Notes under the pieces: generated by a model | What the model saw: the letters and a program-made list of their open reading frames with translations, nothing else | Databases searched by the model: none | Told to the model about the DNA's origin: nothing | From: Candidatus Woesearchaeota archaeon | GTDB lineage: Archaea; Nanobdellota; Nanobdellia; Woesearchaeales; UBA10216 | Direction: 5' to 3' | Length of the DNA stretch: 64,000 nt | Assembly: GCA_016180065.1 (NCBI GenBank) | Contig: JACPBY010000004.1 | Coordinates: forward strand, 1-64,000 | In this document: positions 27,469 to 35,944 of the stretch, in pieces | Position numbering within the stretch: position 1 is the first letter of the stretch | Layout of the letters: each line of letters begins with the position of its first letter | Made by a program: the position numbers and the translations under genes

Positions 27469-28684
27469 CTTGCCGGCTGAATTTTTCATCCTTCTCTTTG
27501 CTGCGGCAGCAGGTGTTGCAGCCGGAATAATAACAGGCATACTCCCTGGCTTGCACATAAACCTTGTTGCAGTAGCTGTTTCATCTATGGTAATCGCCAA
27601 AGAGCTTGACCCGGTTGCTGTTGCGGTTTTCATCATTTCAATGTCAATCAGCCACGTATTCCACGAGTTTGTGCCCTCTGTTTTTCTTGGCTTTTCAGAA
27701 TCAGAATCAGCGCTTTCAGTCCTTCCGGGGCACAGGATGCTCATGAAAGGGCAGGGCAGGAAGGCAGTCATGTTAGCATCTTTCGGGGCACTTTCCGGAA
27801 CTCTTGCTTTAATCATGATTTCGCCATTGCTGCTGATAGCAATAAAGCCTGTTTTTTCTGCAACAAAAAGCCACATCGCCCTAATCCTGATTGGAGTGAT
27901 TGCCGTCCACTTTATCAAATGCGGCAAAAAGCCAAAAGCGCTCGCAATAAACGCAACTGTCCTTTTCCTCTCAGGAGCCTTTGGGCTGGCTGTCTTCAGC
28001 CTGCCAAACCTAAAAGAGCCGCTGTTGCCGATGTTTTCAGGGCTTTTCGGGCTCAGCTCCATCATCGGAGGGCTCCTGAGCGGGTCATCCTTTCCAGTGC
28101 AGCAAAAGGCAGCAGCCATAAAAGCCGGGAGCGCGCTCAAAGTTGCAAAACTGGCATCTGTCGGGCTTTTTTCCAGCTCGCTTATGGGCATGTTCCCGGC
28201 TCTTGGGCCTGCCCAGGCAGCTATGCTTGGCACTGCCTCATTAAGAAAATTGAAAGCCCCGGCTTACATGTTTCTTCTTGGGACAATAGCGTCAGCCTCA
28301 ATGCTCTTCGCGCTACTGACGCTTTACTCTTTCGGAAAAGCAAGGAACGGCTCAATAGCCGTGATGGGCGAGTTGCTGGAAATCAATTTAGCTTCTGCAA
28401 GCCTGCTGCTCGCAGTTGCAGCTGTTGCAGCTTCTGCAGCATGCATAACTGTTGCCATGGTTTCCAAGCTGTTTGTTATGGCTGCTGGAAAAATGAACTA
28501 CTGCCTTATAAGCTGGCTGACGATTGCTTTTATCATTGCTTTCGTTGCACTAATCTCAGGCATTATCGGGCTGCTTGTGCTGGCTACAGCAACCGCAATC
28601 GGCATGGTGCCTGTCCTCACCAGGTCAAGCAGGCAGCTCCTCATGGGCTGCCTGATGGTGCCGGTGATTGGGCACTACCTCTGA
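27461..28684 (+). CDS. DUF112/TctA-like integral membrane protein
   Basis: GVAAGIITGILPGLHINLVAVAV; SHVFHEFVPSVFLGFSESESALSVLPGHRML; many TM segments. Confidence 0.8.
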   Translation: MINLPAEFFILLFAAAAGVAAGIITGILPGLHINLVAVAVSSMVIAKELDPVAVAVFIISMSISHVFHEFVPSVFLGFSESESALSVLPGHRMLMKGQGRKAVMLASFGALSGTLALIMISPLLLIAIKPVFSATKSHIALILIGVIAVHFIKCGKKPKALAINATVLFLSGAFGLAVFSLPNLKEPLLPMFSGLFGLSSIIGGLLSGSSFPVQQKAAAIKAGSALKVAKLASVGLFSSSLMGMFPALGPAQAAMLGTASLRKLKAPAYMFLLGTIASASMLFALLTLYSFGKARNGSIAVMGELLEINLASASLLLAVAAVAASAACITVAMVSKLFVMAAGKMNYCLISWLTIAFIIAFVALISGIIGLLVLATATAIGMVPVLTRSSRQLLMGCLMVPVIGHYL

Positions 28685-28719
28685 AAAAAACGTCATTGAA
28701 TATGAGGAGAAGTTTGCCG

Positions 28720-28956
28720 CTAGTTTAGCTTCAGCGCCTTCTTCATAGCGTTCTTGTCAAAGCCCACGATGAACTGGCCGTCAATCTCTATTACAGGAAC
28801 GCCCATCTGGCCTGACTTGTCAACCATGTGCTGCAAAGCCTTTTGGTCTGCCGCAACATTTACCTCACTATACTGAATGTTGTTCTCCTTCAAAAAGGCC
28901 TTCGCCCTCTCGCACCAAGGGCATGTAGGAGTGCTGTAGACTGTCACGTCAGGCAT
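28720..28956 (-). CDS. glutaredoxin-like protein, paralog of 14330..14569
   Basis: VYSTPTCPWCERAKAFLKENN...GVPVIEIDGQFIVGFD. Confidence 0.9.
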   Translation of the reverse strand: MPDVTVYSTPTCPWCERAKAFLKENNIQYSEVNVAADQKALQHMVDKSGQMGVPVIEIDGQFIVGFDKNAMKKALKLN

Positions 28957-28973
28957 TTTTTACTTCCTCCCTG

Positions 28974-29093
28974 CTAGCTTAACTTCAAAATAATAAAAAG
29001 TGCAGCTACCACTGCTATAATTACAACTATCACGTCGTGCATGCAAGGCCCGCCAAACCGCCTGCACTTGCTCATCCTGCAAAGCCAAGCCAT
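28974..29093 (-). CDS. small single-TM Cys-containing peptide, 39 aa
   Basis: MAWLCRMSKCRRFGGPCMHDVIVVIIAVVAALFIILKLS*; not in ORF track. Confidence 0.4.
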   Translation of the reverse strand: MAWLCRMSKCRRFGGPCMHDVIVVIIAVVAALFIILKLS

Positions 29094-29135
29094 GTTTTTT
29101 GACCAACCCTGAACTTGGCCAGCCAGTTTATAAAT

Positions 29136-30284
29136 TTAACTGAACTCAAGCAAAAACTGAATGTTTGAATCGCCTGTTGGGGATTCTATGATTACGCCAC
29201 TTCCCCTGCCTGCATTGAATCTTTCATTGATAAAGACAGTGCCCTCAAACCTTGACAGGTAGCCTGATGGCTCATTTCGGGAGTTCTCAACAAAATCCTT
29301 ATACGCGCTGTAGTCCTGCACGACGTAAACATTGACCGGGCTTGTTGATGACAGCTCAAAGTCTACGGTTATGGCATCCTGCGCAAAATTATAAGCAGGG
29401 TTGTGAAGATACTGGAAAGTCACCCACCCCTTATTCAGGCTAAGCTTCTGCTCCTGCCTTGTGGCTGCAAAATTCATCACAACATAGCACTCTTTTCTCT
29501 CGCAATGCATTCCCACTCCGGCATCGCTGTAAAGGCCATCCCTGTCCAGAAGCGTTGCCCTGTGGCCAGGACTGCCAAGCCAGCCATCCACAGCGGCCCT
29601 TGAGAGGTCTGTTTCTTCCGTTATTGAGCTGGAGAAGAACAGGTTCTCGTTTGCAACCACAAAGATTACGCCCCTGCTGGAAAGGCGTTTCTTCACGTCG
29701 TTCCCTGCCGAGTCCGTGTGGTGGAAGCCCTCAATAGGCAAAGCCTCTGCGTAAGACCTTGCCACTTCAGCTATTCTCTCGTTCCACCTCAAAGCCTTTA
29801 TGCCTGCTTTTTTCCTTTCCTCATTAGCAAGGCCGAATATTTTCTGCTCAATCTTTTCAGCATCAAGGCTGGATGCGTCAAAAACAGCAGTTTTGTATTC
29901 CTTCAGCGGAATCTCAAGGTTTATCATGTCAAAGCCCACGTCATAGCTTAGAAACTCAAAGCGAAATTCAAAGCTGCTTCCTGAAGTTTTGTCATTGCCA
30001 AGAAAGATGAGAGTTCCGGGCACCAACGCTTTTTTGGCAATTGTTACCGTGCCGTTGCTTGTATTGCCAAGCGCCTGGCCGTTAAGGAAAACCTTGCCAT
30101 CAACAACTTCTCCTGTCTCATTGATTGAGAATGCCAGCGTTACATGGCTTTCGCCAAGCACCCTGCCAAGGCCAATGCTTTCACTATCCAGCTTCCCAAT
30201 GTCGCAGCCAGAAACAATAACTGCCATAGCGGCTATTGCCGCGAAAAGCAAGCCTTGAATCCTTACAGCAGCCATGAGCAGCAA
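29136..30284 (-). CDS. CAP (SCP/PR-1) domain lipoprotein
   Basis: Lipobox-like AVIVSGC; LANEERKKAGIKALRWNERIAEVARSYAEAL; SPGHRATLLDRDGLYSDAGVGMHCERKECYVVMNF. Confidence 0.85.
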   Translation of the reverse strand: MLLMAAVRIQGLLFAAIAAMAVIVSGCDIGKLDSESIGLGRVLGESHVTLAFSINETGEVVDGKVFLNGQALGNTSNGTVTIAKKALVPGTLIFLGNDKTSGSSFEFRFEFLSYDVGFDMINLEIPLKEYKTAVFDASSLDAEKIEQKIFGLANEERKKAGIKALRWNERIAEVARSYAEALPIEGFHHTDSAGNDVKKRLSSRGVIFVVANENLFFSSSITEETDLSRAAVDGWLGSPGHRATLLDRDGLYSDAGVGMHCERKECYVVMNFAATRQEQKLSLNKGWVTFQYLHNPAYNFAQDAITVDFELSSTSPVNVYVVQDYSAYKDFVENSRNEPSGYLSRFEGTVFINERFNAGRGSGVIIESPTGDSNIQFLLEFS

Positions 30285-30335
30285 TCCGGAAACGCTGCTT
30301 AAATAGGTTTGGCTTTTTAGCCCAATAAGAATAAG

Positions 30336-30410
30336 CGCCCCCTCCGGGATTTGAACCCGGATTAAAAGCTCCGGAAGCTCTTGTCATAGTCCGGATTAGA
30401 CCAAGGGGGC
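30336..30410 (-). tRNA. tRNA-Arg(CCG), intronless
   Basis: GCCCCCU/AGGGGGC acceptor; anticodon arm AGAGC-UUCCGGA-GCUUU; T arm CCGGG-UUCAAAU-CCCGG. Confidence 0.92.
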
Positions 30411-30427
30411 ATGAATCGGATGGTAAG

Positions 30428-30555
30428 CGCCCCCACTGGGAATTGAACCCAGATCTCAGCCTTGCCGTGTCGTTTTTTGGTTGAGCTTTTTGCCCACCAC
30501 AGTGGGGAAAAAGGTCATTCGCGGGGCCGCATCTTGTCCGTTGGACCATAGGGGC
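30428..30555 (-). tRNA. tRNA-Arg(GCG) with a 56-nt intron after the anticodon
   Basis: GCCCCUA/UGGGGGC acceptor; CGGCC-CCGCGAA[intron about 30462-30517]-GGCUG; T arm CUGGG-UUCAAUU-CCCAG. Position 33 reads C rather than U. Confidence 0.8.
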
Positions 30556-30705
30556 AACAAGGGCAGTGCAAGTCGGCAGTTGCCGACTGCACAGTCGGGC
30601 GCATCCCGACTTGTGCCTGCCTTTATCAACCCTCGCCGAAATGACTGGGCGAAAGGGTCAATCAAGAAAACGAGGAATGGGGCGTTTAAATATGTTGCTG
30701 TGGCA
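30556..30705 (-). promoter_or_regulatory. upstream leader region of tRNA-Arg(GCG) sharing conserved element with tRNA-Gly leader
   Basis: Minus strand: CAGCAACATATTTAAACG...CGTTTTCTTGATTGACCCTTTCGCC...GGCGAGGGTTGATAAAGG-hairpins-CCCTTGTTG then tRNA. Confidence 0.55.
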
Positions 30706-31078
30706 GCGGCTGTTTTTCGCAACGTTTTTAAGCTGTTTCAGATGGAAAACTGCCCTGTTCAGAGTTTTCCGTTCGCAGTGGTATGAAGAAAAACTGTCAA
30801 AGTTGGATGGTTCTGAAAGGACAAGAGTGGAAAAGTTTGAGCAGGCGCTGAAAGAGCAGCCTTTTAGCGGAAAGCCTTTGGGATATGAATTCTTTCGTGA
30901 GAAGAAATTTGACGGCAAGAGATTGATTTTCTTAGTTTATTCAGAGCATCAAGTTGTGTTTTTGGTAACAATTGTTGAGAAAAAAGTCCAACAGCAAGCT
31001 ATTGACATGATAAAATTGAGCTTGGATGCTTACAAAGAGCTGATTGAGAGAATCATCAAAGATTCTAAATCTCTCTGA
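30692..31078 (+). CDS. RelE/ParE-like toxin (start codon uncertain)
   Basis: VFRSQWYEEKLSKLDGSERTRVEKFEQALKEQPFSGKPLGYEFFREKKFDGKRLIFLVYSEHQVVFLVTIVEKKVQQ. Confidence 0.65.
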   Translation: MLLWQRLFFATFLSCFRWKTALFRVFRSQWYEEKLSKLDGSERTRVEKFEQALKEQPFSGKPLGYEFFREKKFDGKRLIFLVYSEHQVVFLVTIVEKKVQQQAIDMIKLSLDAYKELIERIIKDSKSL

Positions 31079-31196
31079 TTTTGCCGGCAAGTATGTCCCT
31101 TATCCCTTTGGCAATATCGTCTACCAGCTCGGCATCTACCTTTTCCTTCTGCTTCAGGCGCTTGTATTCTTCTTCAGATATCATAACCGTCTTCAT
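31065..31196 (-). CDS. small antitoxin-like protein, 43 aa
   Basis: MKTVMISEEEYKRLKQKEKVDAELVDDIAKGIRDILAGKIREI*; not in ORF track; 3' end overlaps the RelE-like gene by 14 bp. Confidence 0.65.
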   Translation of the reverse strand: MKTVMISEEEYKRLKQKEKVDAELVDDIAKGIRDILAGKIREI

Positions 31197-31293
31197 ACCG
31201 CTTTAATCAACCCTCCCACTATTTAAGCTTTTTCCTGTGGCAAGGGCAAAACTGCCAAAAGCTTATTAAGCCCCTGCTGCCCCCGCACCCTTT

Positions 31294-31872
31294 ATGCTTT
31301 CAAGGATAAAAGAGCTTGTTTCGGGGAATGAGTTGAAAGAGGGGGTTAAGGCTATGTCTGAAAGCCTGAAGCAGACCACTGCTGCGGTCAGGGAGCAGGT
31401 TGAGGCCATGGCTGCGCTAAGGAAGGAAAGCGAGGCAGCAAAGGCATCTGCTGCGGAGATGGCTGATGAGATAAAAAAATCAGCAAGCTATGCAAGGCAG
31501 ATGCAGGATGAGCTAAAGACAGCTGTTGCTGAAATCAAGGCTCTGTCTTCGCACATACAGGGCAGCGTGAAGCAGAAAATCGGCGAAGACCTGATGAGGC
31601 TGACTGAAGAGGTAAAAGCGAAGCTTGAAGGCGCTGACCGGCTCAAGGCTGAGATAGCCTCTGTGGCAGCTTCTGTGGGCAATGAGCTGAACAAGATCAG
31701 GGCTGACGCTACAAAACTTTCTGCGGTGACTGCAACGATAAAGGTTGAAGACTTTCAACTTACAAAGTTCTCGCAGCAGCTTGCAGCAGCCGATAGCGAG
31801 AAGCTGCGCCTGCTAAAGCGGATAGATGAGCTTGAGAGCATCATTGCGAAGATGCGAAGACAGCCCAGATGA
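31294..31872 (+). CDS. coiled-coil protein
   Basis: Ala/Glu/Lys-rich heptads; overlaps start of pseudouridine synthase by 4 nt. Confidence 0.65.
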   Translation: MLSRIKELVSGNELKEGVKAMSESLKQTTAAVREQVEAMAALRKESEAAKASAAEMADEIKKSASYARQMQDELKTAVAEIKALSSHIQGSVKQKIGEDLMRLTEEVKAKLEGADRLKAEIASVAASVGNELNKIRADATKLSAVTATIKVEDFQLTKFSQQLAAADSEKLRLLKRIDELESIIAKMRRQPR

Positions 31873-32579
31873 GCGTGAGTGAGGCAAAGATGTTGCAGCG
31901 AATCCAGAAAATCATTTCAGCAGCCGGCATAGCTTCACGGAGAAAGGCTGAAGACCTTATACTGCAGCGAAGGGTAAAGGTCAATGGCAAAACAGCAGTC
32001 ATAGGCCAGAAGGCTGATGCGGAAAGGGACGAAATAACTGTAGATGACAGCAGCATAAGGATTCCAAGGAAGAGGTATATTCTCCTTTACAAGCCCTCAG
32101 GCTGTGTTACCACGACTGCTGACAGGTTTGCGAAAATGAAGGTAACCGACCTGGTGAGCCTGCCTGAAAAGGTTTACCCTGTCGGAAGGCTGGATGCGGA
32201 TGCAGAAGGCCTGCTTATCATGACAAACGACGGCGAGTTTGCAAACAGGATAGCGCATCCAAGATATGAGACTGAAAAGGCCTATGTTGTCAAGCTGCGG
32301 CAAAATCTTGGCAGCGAGGATGTTGAAAGGATACGGCGCGGGATTTTCATTGATGGCAAAAGGGTTGCTGCAAGGATAAGGCTGCTGCACAAGGACGTTG
32401 CAGAGGTTGTTGTGCATGAGGGAATGCACAAGGTTGTGAAAAGGCTGTTCAAGGCAGTTGGCAATTATGTTCTTAGGATAACAAGGACAAGGATAGGCAG
32501 CATCGGGATTGGCAGCCTGAAGCCGGGAAAGTGGAGAGAGCTGGGCAGGGAAGAGATTGAGGCGCTAGTAAGACGTTAA
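31869..32579 (+). CDS. RsuA/RluB-family pseudouridine synthase with S4 domain
   Basis: QKIISAAGIASRRKAEDLILQRRVKVNG; YILLYKPSGCVTT; YPVGRLDADAEGLLIMTNDGEFANRIAHP. Confidence 0.92.
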   Translation: MSVSEAKMLQRIQKIISAAGIASRRKAEDLILQRRVKVNGKTAVIGQKADAERDEITVDDSSIRIPRKRYILLYKPSGCVTTTADRFAKMKVTDLVSLPEKVYPVGRLDADAEGLLIMTNDGEFANRIAHPRYETEKAYVVKLRQNLGSEDVERIRRGIFIDGKRVAARIRLLHKDVAEVVVHEGMHKVVKRLFKAVGNYVLRITRTRIGSIGIGSLKPGKWRELGREEIEALVRR

Positions 32580-33622
32580 CCAAACCCTGTAAGGCCTGCG
32601 AATATGCTTGTGCCTACGCTCATGCCAATCGCATAGACTATCTGAGAGCCCAGGAAAAGGAAAGGTATGAACCTTATCCCGCCCTTGATGCTTCCCTTGG
32701 TTATGATGGAGATAATCATGCCGGCAAAAAGGGCTATGACCATTATGGCGTATTTTGAGAAGTCCTTGAACTTTTGCGGGTCTATCGCGACATTGCCAAA
32801 GCTTATCGGCATGGCAGAAGCCGCCCCACCTCCGCCTGACTCGCCAAGCTTGGAGCCGATGTTCTGGAGTATGGTGAGGAACTGGAACGAGAGCGTGAAA
32901 AGGCCAGGAGCAACTATGATGACTATCACAACAACGAAAATGACGTAAGACAGGTTTGTGGCAGCCATGTCAGCCTTCAGCTCCTTCGTCTGCTCTATGG
33001 TGTCAATAACCCGGTCAATGACATCGGCAACCCTGCCTCCTCCCTTCATGCCTTCAACGATAAGGTCAAAGGACCTTTTCAGCATCGGCGAGTCATATTT
33101 CTTTGTGAAGCTGGTGATTGCCTCGTCAACATCTGTTCCGGTCATCACTCTCTTGGCAGCCAGCCTTACTTCCTGGCTCAGCACGCCAAACTCCGGCTTG
33201 ATTGCACTCCACAATGACTTTTCAAATGGCATTCCTCCCTTGAGGTTCTCTGAAACAAGGCGCAGGAAATCAGGAAGCACAGCCTCCATTTTCTTGGTCC
33301 GGTTGAATATCCTGAGGTCAATGAATGAGTACAGCAGCACAACAGCTGCTGCTATGACCGCTCCATGAATGATTGCCCATGCAAGCAGTGCCATCAAAAA
33401 CTGCACAGGCAGGCTTTGGCTCTTCTCAATAATTATTCCCCAGACCTTGAAGATGAAAATGTAAGCAACGGGCAGTATGCTAAGCCAGAAAAGGATGCCA
33501 ATTGAGGAGTAAGGCACAGCGTCTATCCCTGCCTTGGCAAAATAAGCCTTGAGCTTTGGCCTCATGCGGTCAAAAACGAACGCCTTTCCAATCCCTTCAA
33601 ACAACTGGCTGCTGAATCCCAT
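32576..33622 (-). CDS. type II secretion F domain (TadC/FlaJ-like) membrane protein
   Basis: LPDFLRLVSENLKGGMPFEKSLWSAIKPEFGVLSQEV; IEGMKGGGRVADVID-type region; several TMs. Confidence 0.85.
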   Translation of the reverse strand: MGFSSQLFEGIGKAFVFDRMRPKLKAYFAKAGIDAVPYSSIGILFWLSILPVAYIFIFKVWGIIIEKSQSLPVQFLMALLAWAIIHGAVIAAAVVLLYSFIDLRIFNRTKKMEAVLPDFLRLVSENLKGGMPFEKSLWSAIKPEFGVLSQEVRLAAKRVMTGTDVDEAITSFTKKYDSPMLKRSFDLIVEGMKGGGRVADVIDRVIDTIEQTKELKADMAATNLSYVIFVVVIVIIVAPGLFTLSFQFLTILQNIGSKLGESGGGGAASAMPISFGNVAIDPQKFKDFSKYAIMVIALFAGMIISIITKGSIKGGIRFIPFLFLGSQIVYAIGMSVGTSIFAGLTGFG

Positions 33623-33638
33623 TTTTGCATCTCAACCC

Positions 33639-34460
33639 TTACATCTCAACCGAAGGCCTTGCAGCCTTAATCATCACAAGGAAGAATCCCTGTATGATTG
33701 CGAGCAAAAAAAGCACAGATATCAAGAGGGCGTTGCTTATTGAGATGTTGAGGAAGCTTGCTATTATCAGGAACATGGTAAGGCCAAGCGAAGGGGCAAC
33801 GCAAGCCGCAACCATGTATAGGAGCATGAGTGAATTCAGCTTTTTGCCGTATTCCTTTATCTCAATAATCTGCTCGCCAGCAATGGAAGCAAGTGTTGCC
33901 TTGAGGGGCCCTGTCACGTCTGTCCCGGTCTTCAGCGTCACAAGAAGCTGCCAAAGTATCCTCCTGAACTTTTCCGAAGAGGTGTAGTTCCTTGCCTGCT
34001 CAAGCGCATCCTCAACAGGCGTTCCGGTGTTTATCTCATCAACAATCTCCCTGAAGTATTTTGATGCAACCCCATAGCCCCTTGAAGCGTCAACAAGCGT
34101 GCCGATAATCGGGCTGCCGGACTCTATTTTCATCAGGATGTAGCGCCCTGCAAAAAGGACATCCTTGTCCATTTCCCGCTGCCTCTTCCTAATCATGCCC
34201 TTCGGGACGTTAATGAAGAAAAAAAACATCAGAACGGCTGAGCCAAAGGAAGCCAGCAGCACAAGCGCGAAAACCTTTTGGGGAGGGAGTGCCTTGGCTG
34301 TGGCGAAAAAGGCAAAGGCTGCGAAAGCCAAAGCGCCGTACTGGGAGAGGCGCAGAGCCCTTTTGAGGTACTGCTCAGGCGTCTGCTTGATGTGCGCCAT
34401 CCTGAGGTCTTTTTTCAGGCCCGGGAACCGCCTTACCAAGATCTTCTCTATCGCTGCCAT
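33639..34460 (-). CDS. type II secretion F domain (TadB/FlaJ-like) membrane protein
   Basis: MDKDVLFAGRYILMKIESGSPIIGTLVDASRGYG; LLVTLKTGTDVTGPLKATLASIAGEQIIEIKEYG. Confidence 0.85.
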   Translation of the reverse strand: MAAIEKILVRRFPGLKKDLRMAHIKQTPEQYLKRALRLSQYGALAFAAFAFFATAKALPPQKVFALVLLASFGSAVLMFFFFINVPKGMIRKRQREMDKDVLFAGRYILMKIESGSPIIGTLVDASRGYGVASKYFREIVDEINTGTPVEDALEQARNYTSSEKFRRILWQLLVTLKTGTDVTGPLKATLASIAGEQIIEIKEYGKKLNSLMLLYMVAACVAPSLGLTMFLIIASFLNISISNALLISVLFLLAIIQGFFLVMIKAARPSVEM

Positions 34461-34462
34461 GG

Positions 34463-35944
34463 CTAAACCTTGAGCTTGTTAGAATAGTATTTTGCCATTA
34501 TTACGCCTATCTGGTGCACGTCGCTTATCTTGTTTGCAACAAGCCAATTAAGCACCTTCACTTTTTCTTGTATTTCCCTGGCTATCTCATCAGGGCCGAG
34601 CCCTGTGTAAAGCTCAAGCGTTTCAAGCAGCCGTTTAGGGGCTCCTGTCTGCATAATCCGGTCATTGGCGACGTCAAGCTGCATTATCACCTGTGAATCC
34701 CCGTTGGTTTCTATCTCGGCAAACTGCAAAGTCCTTCTCTTTCCAGTGCGCCTGTTCCTGTTCTGGACAAGTATGGCCGAAAGCGCCGAAAGCACTGCCT
34801 TGGGAACGTCAATTGGCGGGTTTGTGAACCTCATTATTGTTTCCTCAGCATTATTGGCGTGAAAAGTGCCATAAACAGAATGCCCGGTATGCATAGCCTC
34901 AAAAAGAACTTCTGATTCAGCTTTTCTTCTTATCTCACCCATTATGATTCGGTCAGGCCTCATCCTCAGGGAGTTCACAACCAGGTCAAGCATTGTCACT
35001 TCTCCCTTGCCTTCGGGATTGGGAAGCCTTGTCTCAAGAGGCACCCAGTGCAGCGTGTTTGGCAAGGTCAGCTCGCGAGTGTCTTCTATGGAAATTATCC
35101 TCTGGTTTGGAGGGAAAAAGTTGGCTATGGCGTTCAGGGCTGAAGTCTTGCCAGAGCCTGTGCCTCCTGCAATAATCATGGAAAGTTCGTGCTGTATGCA
35201 CAGCCACACCCATGCTGCTGTTTCAGGGTTCATGGTCCCGGAGTTTATCAAGTCTGTTATGGACCAGGGCTTTTCGGAAAACTTCCTGATTGTTATCGTG
35301 TTGCCCCTGCTTGAAATAGGGTTTAAAGTGGCGTTTACCCTGTCTCCTGTTTTCAGGTGGGCATCCATTAATGGCTTAAGAAGCGTTATCTCCTTGCCAA
35401 CCTCCCTGCCGATTGTGGTGGCGTAGTGCCTTACCCTGGCTTCTGTCGGGATTACAACGTTTGTCCTCAGCCAGCCGTGCTTCCTGTGATAAACCCAGAC
35501 CGGCTCATTTGCATTGTTGATGACAATCTCCTCAAGGTTGGCATCTTTCAGAAGGATTTCTATATTTCCCAGCCCGATGTTCTGCTGCATGACATGGCTT
35601 ACCAGCACGTTTGTTGTCTCATTGTTTATCCCTGGAAAATATTTTTTTATAAGCAGCCTTATTTCTTCCTCAAACCTCTTGCCAATGTCCTCCCCCCCTT
35701 CCGCCTCAGGCAGGTTTATGGTGCCAACCATGACCTTGGACAGAAACTCCTCCTTCAGCTTGTTAAGAATCCTGAGCGTTGTGTCGCTTATGTTCAGGAA
35801 AGAAATCGCATATATGGGTACAGTCTCCCCTTCTGCTGAGTAAATCTTAACGTCAACAACCACTCCGCTTATCTGGAGCTTGTAAGCGTCAATAAGCTGC
35901 TTCACGCTTTCTGAACCCGGAGGCGGCATCAGGCACCTCTCCAT
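34463..35944 (-). CDS. CpaF/FlaI-like type II/IV secretion ATPase
   Basis: IIAGGTGSGKTSALNAIANFFPPNQRIISIEDTRELTLP; RPDRIIMGEIRRKAESEVLFEAMHTGHSVYGTFHANNAEE. Confidence 0.93.
   Translation of the reverse strand: MERCLMPPPGSESVKQLIDAYKLQISGVVVDVKIYSAEGETVPIYAISFLNISDTTLRILNKLKEEFLSKVMVGTINLPEAEGGEDIGKRFEEEIRLLIKKYFPGINNETTNVLVSHVMQQNIGLGNIEILLKDANLEEIVINNANEPVWVYHRKHGWLRTNVVIPTEARVRHYATTIGREVGKEITLLKPLMDAHLKTGDRVNATLNPISSRGNTITIRKFSEKPWSITDLINSGTMNPETAAWVWLCIQHELSMIIAGGTGSGKTSALNAIANFFPPNQRIISIEDTRELTLPNTLHWVPLETRLPNPEGKGEVTMLDLVVNSLRMRPDRIIMGEIRRKAESEVLFEAMHTGHSVYGTFHANNAEETIMRFTNPPIDVPKAVLSALSAILVQNRNRRTGKRRTLQFAEIETNGDSQVIMQLDVANDRIMQTGAPKRLLETLELYTGLGPDEIAREIQEKVKVLNWLVANKISDVHQIGVIMAKYYSNKLKV

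Noticed and set aside
27919-28728. 269-aa + strand ORF
   Set aside because: Out-of-frame overlap with the DUF112-like membrane protein, whose frame is strongly supported.
30566-30691. Upstream part of the 170-aa RelE-like ORF as coding
   Set aside because: It overlaps the tRNA-Arg leader hairpins and lacks RelE-like sequence; the true start is probably further downstream.
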